NCBI GenBank assembly: GCA_964016885.1
Contig: OZ024740.1
Coordinates: forward strand, 9,010,450 to 9,074,449
Direction of reading: 5' to 3'
Length of the DNA: 64,000 bases
DNA from: Eledone cirrhosa
Lineage: Eukaryota; Mollusca; Cephalopoda; Octopoda; Eledonidae
Shown here: in pieces, positions 42,059 to 50,804 of the stretch
Position numbering within the stretch: the first letter of the stretch is position 1
Layout of the letters: every line of letters starts with the position of its first letter
Notes under the pieces: model-generated
The model's database searches: none
What the model was told of the DNA's origin: nothing
The model's input: only the letters and a program-made list of their open reading frames with translations
Position numbers and translations under genes: made by a program

Positions 42059-43635
42059 GTCAGTTTCGATTAGTATATCAGTTTCTATTGGTATGTCAAT
42101 TTCGATTGGTATGTCAGTTTCGATTGGTATATCAGTTTCGAATGGTATTTCAATCTCGATTGGTATGTCAGTTTCGATTGGTATATCAGTTTCGATTAGT
42201 ATGTCAGTTTCTATTGGTATATCAGTTTCGTGTGGTATATCAGTTTCTATTGGTATTTCTTTGGTATATCAGTTTCGATTGGTATGTCATTTTCTATTGG
42301 TATATCAGCTTCGATTGGTATATCAGTTTCAATTGGAATATCAGTTTCGATTGGTATGTCACTTTCTATTGGTATGTCAGTTTCGATTGGTATATCAGTT
42401 TCGATTGGTATATCAGTTTCTATTGCTATGTCAGTTTCTATTAGTATATCAGTTTCGGTTGGTATGTCAATTTCTATTGGTATATCAGTTGCGATTGGTA
42501 TGTCACTTTCGATTGGTATGTCAGTTTCAATTGTTATGTCAGTGTCTATTGGTATATCAGTTTCGATTGGTATGTCAGTTTCTATTGGTATATCAGTTTC
42601 GTTTGGTATGTCAGTTTTGATTGGTATGTTAGTCCTCGAGTTGTATGGTAGTTTCTATTGGTATATCAGTTTCGATTGGTATGTCAGTTTCGATTAGTAT
42701 ATCAGTTTCTATTGGTATGTCAGTTTCTATTGGTATATCAGTTTCGATTGGTATATCAGTTTCGATTGGTATGTCAACTTTGATTGGTATGTCAGTTTTG
42801 ATTGGTATATCAGATTCGACTGGTATATCACTTTCTATTTATATATCAGTTTCTATTGGTATGTCAGTTTCAATTGGTATGTCAGTTTCTATTGGTATAT
42901 CAGTTTTGATTGGTATGTCAGTTTCTATTGGTATGTCAGTTTCTATTAGTATATCAGTTTCTATTGATAAGTCAGTCTCTATTGGTATATCAGTTTCGAA
43001 TGGTATTTCAGTTTCGATTGGTATATCACTTTCGATTGTTATGTCAGTTTCAATTGGTATATCAGTTTCTATTGGTATATCAGTTTCGTTTGGTATGTCA
43101 GTTTCGATTGGTATGTTAGTCCTCGAGTTGTATGGTAGTTTCTATTGGTATATCAGTTTCGATTGGTATGTCAGTTTCTATTGGTATATCAGTTTCGATT
43201 GGAATATCAGTTTCGATTGGTATGTCATGATCTATTGGTATGTCAGTTTCGATTGGTATATCAGTTTCGATTGGTATATCAGTTTCTATTGCTATATCAG
43301 TTTCTATTGGTATATCAGTTTCGATAGGTATGTCAGTTTCTATTGGTATATCAGTTGCGATTGGTATGTCAGTTTCTATTGGTATGTGAATTTCGATTAT
43401 TATATCAGTTACTATTGGTATGTCAGTTTCGATTGGTATGTCAGTTTCGATTGTTATGTCAGTGTCTATTGGTATATCAGTTTCGATTGGTATGTCAGTT
43501 TCTATTGGTATATCAATTTCGATTGGTATTTCAGTTTCGATTGGTATATCAGTTTCTATTGTTACGTCAGTTTCGATTGGTATATCAGTTTCTATTGGTA
43601 TATCAGTTTCGATTGGTATGTCAGTTTCTATTACT
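42059..43635. repeat. 18-bp satellite between the 15-kb duplication and the intact LINE
   Basis: The first 0.4 kb completes copy B; from about 42,462 the satellite is single-copy in this window. A 487-bp period (27 units plus 1) links GTTAGTCCTCGAGTTGTATG at about 42,628 and 43,115, a variant with CTCGAG instead of CTCGAT. The block ends at TTTCTATTACTAT, where the ATC-repeat tail of the LINE begins. Confidence 0.93.
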
Positions 43636-43819
43636 ATCATCATCATCATCATCACCGTTTTACGTCCGTTCTTCCACGCTAGCATGGGTTAGACGGGTTG
43701 TCCTGTTGTGGGCAGTGTCTGGTCGGCTGACCATGCCTTGCTCATACAGGAACTGATCTGGCTTGATTTCTACAGCTGGATGCCCTTCCTAACACCAACC
43801 TCATTTACAGTGAGTTCTG

Positions 43820-43900
43820 GGTGCTTTTTCGTGGCGCCTACACGTCCACTTTACAGTGTGGGCTGGGTGCTTTTTTGCCGTGGCACCTCCACGACCACCT
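43820..43900 (-). promoter_or_regulatory. Tandem 3' UTR stem-loops of the LINE (candidate RT recognition site)
   Basis: On the LINE sense strand the 3' UTR carries two copies of a module of about 50 bp. Each begins with a hairpin and continues as A-rich sequence, GCACCCAGC and CACTGTAAA. The first hairpin is CGTGG-AGGTG-CCACG (43,893-43,879) and the second is CGTG-T-AGGCG-C-CACG (43,844-43,830). Just 5' lies CCACC-GCAA-GGTGG, a stem with a GNRA-type tetraloop. LINE reverse transcriptases in other clades recognise stem-loops in the 3' tail; that these do so is my inference. Confidence 0.55.
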
Positions 43901-43938
43901 TGCGGTGGGGGGGGGGGGGAGCATATTGTTTATATGCT

Positions 43939-46900
43939 TCAGCATGTACCCATGTGAGGTCGGGTACCCTGTATTACTGCGTGACGCCAGAAGTCACGGT
44001 CGTGTGTCATTGACTTTGAGAGGTGTAGTTGGATAAGGTCGGCTTTTATCACCTCATCCCAAGTCATCTTGGGTCTCCCCACTCCGCGGTTTCCATCAAC
44101 TTCTAGTGCTCTGCACCTTTTTATGCAGCTGTCATCCTTCATACGCATCACATGTCCATACCAGCGTAACCGCCTCTCCTGCACGCAGCATTTGATTCCT
44201 CTTATGCTCAGTCTCTCTCTCAATTCATTTATGCTTTGTCGTTCACGTATATTACTGTTACACATCCATCGGAGCATGCAGGCTTCGTTTCTCTCTAATC
44301 TACGTAAGTCTTCCACCTTCAGCGCCCAGGTCTCACTACCATGCAACATCGCTGTTCGGATACACGCATCATACAGTCTGCCTTTCATTCTGAGGGAGAA
44401 GCCTTTTGCAGCTAGCAGTGGTAGTAGTTCCCTAAACTTCTTCCATCCCGTTCTTACCCTAGTTATTGTACTTTCTGAGCACCCACCTCCGTTGCTAATT
44501 CGGTCACCTAGGTAGCAGAAGCTGTCTACTGTTTCTACAGGGCCCTCCCAGAGATTGGTGGTACTTGTTTCCTGTGGCTGTTTGCTTGCTGTTTCAGCAC
44601 AGCTGCTGCATGTGAATCCTACATTCTTAATTAAGCTTCCTGAGATCCCGCTACATCTCTTGTGTACCCATTGTTTGCATTTGGGGCAAAGAATGGAGTT
44701 CCTACCTACACCTTTCCTACATACTGAGCAAGGCCATTTCCCTGAGGGGATCTGGGTTCTGTTTTCTCGTCTACTTATAAGGACCTTAGTCTTTGTCATG
44801 TTGACTTTGAGGCCCTTTCTCTCTAGTCCCTGCTTCCAGGTTTGGAATTTATTCTCTAGTTCTACCATAGATTCAGCTATGAGTGCGAGGTCATCAGCAT
44901 ACAGGAGTTCCCATGGGCATCCGGTCTTAAACTCCTCCGTTATTGCCTGCAGGACTATGATGAACAGGAGAGGGCTAAGAACAGAGCCCTGGTGGACCCC
45001 AACCTGTACGCTAAATTCCTCGCTATACTCATTGCCAATCCTAACTTTGCTGACTGCTCCCCTATACATGGCTTGTACCGCTTTCACAAGCCATTCATCT
45101 ACTCCTAGTTTTCTAAGAGCCCACCAGATTACTGCACGTGGAACTCTGTCAAAGGCTTTCTCAAGGTCGACAAATGCCAAGTAGAGTGGCTTACTTTTAG
45201 CTAGGTACTTTTCCTGTAATTGCCTCACAAGGAAGAGCGCATCAGTGGTGCCTTTCCCTGGAACAAACCCAAATTGCATCTCGTCTATATTCACCCGGTC
45301 CCTAATCAGCTGTGCTATAACTCTTTCTGTTACTTTCATGACCTGGTCCATCAACTTTATACCTCTATAGTTTCCTCTATCTAGTGCATCGCCTTTACCT
45401 TTGTAGCAGTTGACAATGATGCTACTGCACCAATCTTTTGGTATGGCCCCCTCTAGTATTACCTGGTTAACGATACGTGTGGTTATAGTGTGACCTACAG
45501 ACCCAGATGCCTTCAGCATCTCGGCAGCTATACCCGATGGACCGGTTGCCTTCCCTATCTTCATATCTCTGATTGCCTTACTTACTACGCTGCCGCTGAC
45601 TTGTACTGCTCGTCCCTCTATAGGGTCTACGTGGGGTAGGGTCTCTTCTTCCCATGCATTCTCCTCATTTAGTAATCTATCATAATGACTCTTCCATGCA
45701 TCTTTCTTCTCAGCACTTGTGAGGGCAAGCTCACCTTTATCATTCCGGATACACTTCTCTCCAATGACATCACAACTATCTCTGACACACTGCCTCGCAA
45801 TCTTGAATACCTCCTGTTTCTGGTCCTCACGTTGTAAAACATGCTTGAATTTTCTATCCTCTGCTTCCCTCCTAGCTAAGTATACTTGTCGCCTAGCTTC
45901 CCTCTTGGTCTCTATGTAATGTACCCTGCTCCCCCCGTTCTTCCATTCTTTCCATGCCTGTCTCTTGGCCTTGACTGCTTCATCTACCTTATTGTTCCAC
46001 CACCAAGTCACTCTCCTCCTGCTTGAGGTCTTACTCCAGCCACAAACCTCATCCGTCGCCTCTAGTAAGTTATTTTTTAGGAACTCCCAGTTCTCTTCTA
46101 CGTTAAATGTCTCTATCTGTTCTTCTTTACTGTCGTAGGCGTTGAGTAAAATATCTTTAAATCTGTTACTGGTTGAGGGGACTTTCAGCTTCCAGATCTT
46201 TCTTCTCCAGGTTGGCCTCTGTTTCAGGGCTCGTCTAGTTCTGACCGTGAGGTCGCTGACAACTAAGCTATGTTGGGATGTACATTCCTCACTAGGGAAG
46301 GCTTTTGTGTTTACGACCGTCCATCTGTCACGTCCTCTGATGAGGATAAAATCTAACTGACTAGAGTGCTCCCCTGATCTATAGGTGATCAGGTGGTTGT
46401 CGGGTTTTTTAAAGTTTGTGTTACATATCAACATGTCATTGGCGTCGCAGAATTCTAGAAGTCTGAATCCTTCCTCATTCCTTGTGCCAACTCCATGGCC
46501 TCCATGTACTCTATTGAAGCCGTCGCAGTGTTTACCTACGTGTCCGTTAAAATCTCCTGCAATGATTAGGAAGTCCTTGTCGTCTGTTAGAGCAGTAGTG
46601 TGTATTAGGGACTCGTAAAACCTATCCTTAAGTTCGTCTGGCAGCCCCGATTGGGGTGCGTAAGCTGATATTATTGTGGTAATTGTCTTATTCAGGACTA
46701 GTCTGAGTTTAATGATTCTTGCATTTACCCTGTACACTGAGATTACTTTATCTACCCACTTGTCAGCTAATAGTATACCTACACCACCCATCCCATCGTC
46801 ATTTCCCACCCAGAAAAATTTGTAGCACTGGCTTTTTCCTACAAGGACTCTAGCAGACCCTCCTCTCCATCTAGTCTCTTGCACACAGCATACATCAACT

Positions 46901-47058
46901 TCCTTTCGCTCTAGCATTTCTACGATTTCTCCTGCTCTTCCTTTCATTGAGCCTACATTGATGGTACCAACTCGGAGTTTTGGGCATTTGTCGACACTCG
47001 TAGGGGAGGGTCTCTGGGTTGGCGCTTCACGTGGGTGCTTGGTAGCTCGCAGATTCAT
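43939..47058 (-). CDS. LINE polyprotein: AP-type endonuclease, reverse transcriptase, PHD-type finger
   Basis: 1,039 codons with no internal stop. The start is the first ATG after an in-frame TGA two codons upstream. Residues about 28-270 form an endonuclease/exonuclease/phosphatase domain: N34 in GTINVGS (most relatives have TWNV), QE at 60-61, SAYAPQSG at 131-138, GDFNGHVG at 168-175, SQLD at 233-236 and SQH at 261-263. Residues about 545-770 are the reverse transcriptase: D631 in AFVDLEKAFDRV, GVHQGSVLSPLLF at 687-699 and catalytic YADD at 720-723. Residues 777-820 give Cys777/780, Cys791/794, His799, Cys802, Cys817/820, the C4HC3 spacing of a PHD finger. The C-terminal region contains HGSETW and GRPKMTW. 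By family knowledge it nicks target DNA and reverse-transcribes its own RNA there. All catalytic residues I can check are present, so it may be active. The RTE assignment rests on architecture and motif recall. Confidence 0.93.
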   Translation of the reverse strand: MNLRATKHPREAPTQRPSPTSVDKCPKLRVGTINVGSMKGRAGEIVEMLERKEVDVCCVQETRWRGGSARVLVGKSQCYKFFWVGNDDGMGGVGILLADKWVDKVISVYRVNARIIKLRLVLNKTITTIISAYAPQSGLPDELKDRFYESLIHTTALTDDKDFLIIAGDFNGHVGKHCDGFNRVHGGHGVGTRNEEGFRLLEFCDANDMLICNTNFKKPDNHLITYRSGEHSSQLDFILIRGRDRWTVVNTKAFPSEECTSQHSLVVSDLTVRTRRALKQRPTWRRKIWKLKVPSTSNRFKDILLNAYDSKEEQIETFNVEENWEFLKNNLLEATDEVCGWSKTSSRRRVTWWWNNKVDEAVKAKRQAWKEWKNGGSRVHYIETKREARRQVYLARREAEDRKFKHVLQREDQKQEVFKIARQCVRDSCDVIGEKCIRNDKGELALTSAEKKDAWKSHYDRLLNEENAWEEETLPHVDPIEGRAVQVSGSVVSKAIRDMKIGKATGPSGIAAEMLKASGSVGHTITTRIVNQVILEGAIPKDWCSSIIVNCYKGKGDALDRGNYRGIKLMDQVMKVTERVIAQLIRDRVNIDEMQFGFVPGKGTTDALFLVRQLQEKYLAKSKPLYLAFVDLEKAFDRVPRAVIWWALRKLGVDEWLVKAVQAMYRGAVSKVRIGNEYSEEFSVQVGVHQGSVLSPLLFIIVLQAITEEFKTGCPWELLYADDLALIAESMVELENKFQTWKQGLERKGLKVNMTKTKVLISRRENRTQIPSGKWPCSVCRKGVGRNSILCPKCKQWVHKRCSGISGSLIKNVGFTCSSCAETASKQPQETSTTNLWEGPVETVDSFCYLGDRISNGGGCSESTITRVRTGWKKFRELLPLLAAKGFSLRMKGRLYDACIRTAMLHGSETWALKVEDLRRLERNEACMLRWMCNSNIRERQSINELRERLSIRGIKCCVQERRLRWYGHVMRMKDDSCIKRCRALEVDGNRGVGRPKMTWDEVIKADLIQLHLSKSMTHDRDFWRHAVIQGTRPHMGTC

Positions 47059-47371
47059 ATTTCATCTATTGATTCAGAGTTGCTCGTGTATTCCCAGCTC
47101 ATCCATCCCTAACGGTGGGAAAATTGAGGGCTAGAAGGACAGTGGTGGTGGGGTAATGGCAGGGTGTGTTGGGATGCGCCAGAGGAGGAGAGAGTTAGTT
47201 AGGCAGGTAGTAGCAGCAGCAGCAGTGGAAATGGCATGCTAGGTTTGATTGGTCGAATAGACTATGGTGGTGTGTGGGGGTGGGGGGGGAGGGAAATTGT
47301 GAGGTAGGAACTGAGGGTCGCATGGTAAATATCCAAGTTAATACTACATCAGTAAAATTAACAATAATAAC
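47059..47371 (-). other. 5' leader of the LINE, no gene seen
   Basis: Unique sequence between the ORF start and the 98-bp repeats. It holds an AGCAGCAGCAGCAG run near 47,210 and G-rich stretches on the plus strand (47,270-47,292, with runs of 5 and 8 G), so the element's RNA would be C-rich here. The motif AACTGAGGGTCGCATGGTAAAT at its left side (near 47,315) recurs near 47,955, marking a larger duplication of about 0.65-0.7 kb. A reverse frame of 88 codons (47,461-47,195) overlaps it but shows no recognisable domain. Confidence 0.6.
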
Positions 47372-47768
47372 GTCATGAAAAAAGCTACTAAGAGAAACCC
47401 TCGAAAATTTATCGCTAATACAGCAGGGAAAATTTAACGCTAATACAGCAGGGAACATCATAATATTAACGACATGAAAAAGCTACTAAGAGAAACCCTC
47501 GAAAATTTATCGCTAATACAGCAGGGAAAATTTAACGCTAATACAGCAGGGAACATCATAATATTAACGACATGAAAAAGCTACTAAGAGAAACCCTCGA
47601 AAATTTATCGCTAATACAGCAGGGAAAATTTAACGCTAATACAGCAGGGAACATCATAATATTAACGACATGAAAAAGCTACTAAGAGAAACCCTCGAAA
47701 ATTTATCGCTAATACAGCAGGGAAAATTTAACGCTAATACAGCAGGGAACATCATAATATTAACGACA
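47372..47768. repeat. 98-bp tandem repeats upstream of the LINE ORF, array 1
   Basis: Four head-to-tail units starting at 47,372, 47,471, 47,569 and 47,667 (GTCATG or GACATGAAAAAGC). The first is 99 bp because of one extra A. Each unit contains two copies of CGCTAATACAGCAGGGAA spaced by 25 bp. The unit is unrelated to the 18-bp satellite and is A+T-rich. 98 is not a multiple of 3 and the units contain stops, so it does not look coding. Tandem monomers ahead of a LINE ORF recall promoter monomers of some mammalian L1 elements; function here is unproven. Confidence 0.92.
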
Positions 47769-48072
47769 ATATGTAGGCTAAAATACCTTCGTAGATTAGG
47801 TGGATGGCTGGCTGGGAAAATTTGAATCAGCTCTAGTGGTACATTTTAGCAGAGAAGAATGGCAAAGTGTCTTATCTCTTCAATATTTTCAGATTGAATG
47901 AATTAGGTTAAAGACAGGGTAGTAAGCCTTAAAGAAGTGCATAGAGGGGGGGGGTATGAACTGAGGGTCGCATGGTAAATAACTGAGAGAGATACAATAG
48001 GATTAGAATACCGCATGGTAAATATCCAAGTTAATAAGTTAATACTACATCAGTAAAATTAACAATAATAAC
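47769..48072. other. Spacer between the two 98-bp repeat arrays
   Basis: About 300 bp of unique sequence beginning CAATATGTAGGC. It includes a stretch of about 180 bp I do not recognise, an 8-9 G run near 47,947, and from about 47,955 a second copy of the GAACTGAGGGTCGCATGGTAAAT lead-in that precedes array 1. The second lead-in carries an extra internal segment (AACTGAGAGAGATACAATAGG) and repeats AAGTTAAT. No gene or RNA is supported. Confidence 0.6.
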
Positions 48073-48384
48073 GTCATGAAAAAAGCTACTAAGAGAAACC
48101 CTCGAAAATTTATCGCTAATACAGCAGGGAAAATTTAACGCTAATACAGCAGGGAACATCATAATATTAACGACATGAAAAAGCTACTAAGAGAAACCCT
48201 CGAAAATTTATCGCTAATACAGCAGGGAAAATTTAACGCTAATACAGCAGGGAACATCATAATATTAACGACATGAAAAAGCTACTAAGAGAAACCCTCG
48301 AAAATTTATCGCTAATACAGCAGGGAAAATTTAACGCTAATACAGCAGGGAACATCATAATATTAACGACATGAAAAAGCTACT
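48073..48384. repeat. 98-bp tandem repeats, array 2
   Basis: Three units starting at 48,073, 48,172 and 48,270, plus the first bases of a fourth (48,368, GACATGAAAAAGCTAC), which is cut by the satellite. The first unit again has the extra A, exactly as in array 1, and the lead-in is shared, so the arrays arose by duplication of a block with an offset of 701 bp (47,372 to 48,073). Confidence 0.92.
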
Positions 48385-49115
48385 ATTGGTATGTTAGTTT
48401 CTATTGGTATGTCAGTTTCGATTAGTATATCAGTTTCTATTGGTTTGTCAGTTTCGATTGGTATGTTAGTCCTCGATTCGTATGTCAGTTTCTATTGGTA
48501 TATCAGTTTCGATTGGTATGTCAGTTTCGATTAGTATATCAGTTTCTATTGGTATGTCAGTTTCTATTGGTATATTAGTTTTGATTGTTATATCAGTTTC
48601 GATTTGTATGTCAATTTTGATTGGTATGTCAGTTTCGATTGGTATATCAGATTCGACTGGTATATGACTTTCTATTGCTATATCATTTCTATTGGTATGT
48701 CAGTCTCTATTGGTATATCAGTTTCGATTAGTATGTCAGTTTCGATTGGTATATCAGTTTCGATTGGTATGTCAGTTTCGATTGGTATATCAGTTTCGAA
48801 TGGTATTTCAATCTCGATTGGTATGTCAGTTTCGATTGGTATGTTAGTCCTCGATTTGTATGTTAGTTTCTATTGGTATATCAGTTTCGATTGGTATGTC
48901 AGTTTCAATTAGTATATCAGTTTCTATTGGTATGTCAGTTTCTATTGGTATATCAGTTTCAATTGGCATATCAGTTTCGATTGGTATATCAGTTTCGATT
49001 GGTATATCAGTTTCGATTGGTATGTCAGTTTCTATGGGTATATCAGTTGCGATTGGTATGTCAATTTCTATTGGTATGTCAGTTTTGATTATTATATCAG
49101 TTACTATTGGTATGT
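48385..49115. repeat. 18-bp satellite between the two largest LINEs
   Basis: 0.73 kb of satellite with the 19-bp TCCTCGA unit near 48,470 and 48,846 and a 1-bp loss near 48,688 (ATATCATTTCTATTGG). It ends in ATTGGTATGTCA, where the second LINE starts. No gene is supported. Confidence 0.93.
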
Positions 49116-50804
49116 CATATCGACCCAATAGAGGGACCAGCAGTGTTAGTCGAGGGGAGTATAATAAGTAAGGCAATCAAGGATATGAAGACGGGTAAGG
49201 CGGCTGGGCCTTCGGAAATATTTGCTGAGATGCTGAAGGCATCTGGCATGGTGGGACACACCATGGTCACCCGCATAGTTAACCAAGTCGTACAGAATGG
49301 GGTTGTTCCGAAGGACTGGCATAGCAGCATCATCGTTAACTGTTATAAGGGTAAAGGAGACGCCCTAGATAGGTGTAACTATAGAGGCATTAAATTAATC
49401 GACCAGGTCATGAAGGTCACGGAAAAAGTAATAGCGCAACTAATCAGAGAGAGAATTGACCTAGATGAAATGCAGTTCGGGTTTGTGTCAGACAAAAGTA
49501 CCACAGACGCTCTTTTCATAGTACGACAACTACAGGAGAAGTACCTAGCTAAAGGTAAACCCCTCTACTTAGCTTTTGTCGACTTGGAGAAAGCCTTCGA
49601 CAGAGTCCCCCGCTCCATTATCTGGTGGGCTCTTAGAAAACTAGGCGTTGACGAATGGCTTGTGAGGGCTATACAAGCCATGTATAAAGAAACAGTCAGC
49701 AAGGTTAGAATTAACAACGAGTATAGTGAAGAGTTTAGCGTAAAAGTTGGCGTCCATCAGGGCTCTGTTCTCAGCCCACTACTATTTATTATTGCCCTTC
49801 AGGCTATAACAGAGGAGTTCAAGACAGGCTGCCCATGGGAACTCCTATACGCAGACGACCTGACACTCATAGCGGAATCAATGGCCGAGCTAGAGAAGAA
49901 ATTCCAAACATGGAAGCACGGCCTAGAGTCAAAAGGACTTAAAATTAACCTGGCTAAGACCAAAGTACTAGTTTGTAGGAAAGAAAACAAGGCGGCGGTC
50001 CCTTCTGGGAAATGGTCGTGCTCGGTGTGTAGGAAAGGTGTAGGTAGAAACTCCATTTTATGTCCTAAATGCAAAGTATGGGTGCATAAAAGATGTAGTG
50101 GGATCACAGGTAAGCTAACTAAGAACATAGATTTTACATGTGGCCGGTGTTCTGGTGCAATAAGTAGCAGCAAGTGCCCACAAAATACTAGCTCTTTCAA
50201 TTGCGCAGAGGGTTCTATAGAAATAGTGGACAGCTTCCGTTACCTGGGCGATAAAATCAGCAGTGGGGGAGGGTGCTCTGAAAGTACTGTAGCTAGAGTC
50301 AGAACTGGTTGGAAAAAGTTCAGAGAGCTTATACCACTATTAGCTGCTAAAGGGTTCTCCCTAAAAATGAAAAGCAGGTTGTACGATGCCTGCATACGAA
50401 CAGCAATGCTGCATGGCAGTGAGACCTGGGCATTGTGTGCAGAGGATATACGCAGACTAGAGAGGAACGAAGCTTGCATGCTCCGCTGGATGTGTAACAA
50501 TAATATACGTGAACGGCAAAGCATAAACGAACTAAGGAAAAAATTAGAGATAAGAGGGATCAGATGTTGTTTACTCGAGAGAAGGCTACGTTGGTATGGA
50601 CACGTGATGCGCATTAAAGTTGATAGCTGTATAACAAAGTGCAGGGCAATAAAGATAGACGGTAGTCACGGAATAGGCAGACCTAGAAAAACCAGGGACG
50701 AGCTGATAAACTCCGACCGCACACACTTACACCTCTCCAAGACAATGTCACTGGACCGAGACCTTTTGCGGTACTCAGTAACAGAGAAGACCCGCCTTAC
50801 CTAA
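49107..50804 (+). CDS. Truncated LINE ORF: reverse transcriptase, PHD-type finger, C-terminal region
   Basis: 565 codons. The first ATG is in the satellite (M-V-C), and LINE sequence begins at about the fourth codon, so the start is accidental. The endonuclease domain and the first ~475 residues are missing. The reverse transcriptase is complete by motifs: D159 in AFVDLEKAFDRV, GVHQGSVLSPLLF at 215-227 and YADD at 248-251. The zinc finger is also complete: Cys305/308, Cys319/322, His327, Cys330 and Cys345/348. The C-terminal block keeps HGSETWAL, but GRPKMTW is changed to GRPRKTR, and the C-terminus TEKTRLT differs from the other subfamily. Without the endonuclease it should not mobilise alone. 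Its open frame suggests a fairly recent insertion. Confidence 0.88.
   Translation: MVCHIDPIEGPAVLVEGSIISKAIKDMKTGKAAGPSEIFAEMLKASGMVGHTMVTRIVNQVVQNGVVPKDWHSSIIVNCYKGKGDALDRCNYRGIKLIDQVMKVTEKVIAQLIRERIDLDEMQFGFVSDKSTTDALFIVRQLQEKYLAKGKPLYLAFVDLEKAFDRVPRSIIWWALRKLGVDEWLVRAIQAMYKETVSKVRINNEYSEEFSVKVGVHQGSVLSPLLFIIALQAITEEFKTGCPWELLYADDLTLIAESMAELEKKFQTWKHGLESKGLKINLAKTKVLVCRKENKAAVPSGKWSCSVCRKGVGRNSILCPKCKVWVHKRCSGITGKLTKNIDFTCGRCSGAISSSKCPQNTSSFNCAEGSIEIVDSFRYLGDKISSGGGCSESTVARVRTGWKKFRELIPLLAAKGFSLKMKSRLYDACIRTAMLHGSETWALCAEDIRRLERNEACMLRWMCNNNIRERQSINELRKKLEIRGIRCCLLERRLRWYGHVMRIKVDSCITKCRAIKIDGSHGIGRPRKTRDELINSDRTHLHLSKTMSLDRDLLRYSVTEKTRLT

Larger units (their letters stand above)
27361..42461. 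repeat. 15,101-bp tandem segmental duplication, copy B
   Basis: The right copy of the 15.1-kb duplication. It includes the fragments at 38,347-39,456 and 41,669-42,058 with the same insertion junctions as copy A, so the duplication happened after both insertions. The copy ends after TCAGTTTCGGTTGGTAT near 42,461. Beyond that point the sequence continues as GTCAATTTCTATTGGTATATC, which has no counterpart after copy A. Confidence 0.92.
43636..48384 (-). mobile_element. Near-complete RTE-like non-LTR retrotransposon
   Basis: The only copy in the window with a whole coding region. On the minus strand, in order: a 5' region of about 1.3 kb with 98-bp tandem repeats (48,384-47,059), one long ORF (47,058-43,939), a 3' UTR of about 0.3 kb with stem-loops, and a short (GAT)n tail (ATC repeats at 43,636-43,654). 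No long terminal repeats and no poly(A) are present, which fits the RTE group of LINEs with microsatellite tails. The 5' border is where GAAAAAGCTAC meets satellite TATTGGTATG near 48,382. Whether all 1.3 kb upstream belongs to the element is an inference from its lying between satellite and ORF. There is a run of 13 G at 43,907-43,919. Confidence 0.88.

Noticed and set aside
44069..46618. Plus-strand frames of 66-209 codons across the LINE (44,069; 44,555; 45,719; 46,142; 46,385)
   Set aside because: They lie antisense to the 1,039-codon ORF and are shadows of it. The same holds for reverse frames across the 49.1-50.8 kb ORF.
47195..47461. 88-codon reverse frame upstream of the LINE ORF as a possible small ORF1
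   Set aside because: It begins inside the 98-bp repeats, runs through low-complexity CAG and G-rich sequence, and has no recognisable domain. RTE-type elements often lack ORF1.
43636..48384. LTR retrotransposon or retrovirus-like element
   Set aside because: No terminal repeats, protease, RNase H/integrase core or gag. The endonuclease-RT order and (GAT)n tail are those of a non-LTR element.
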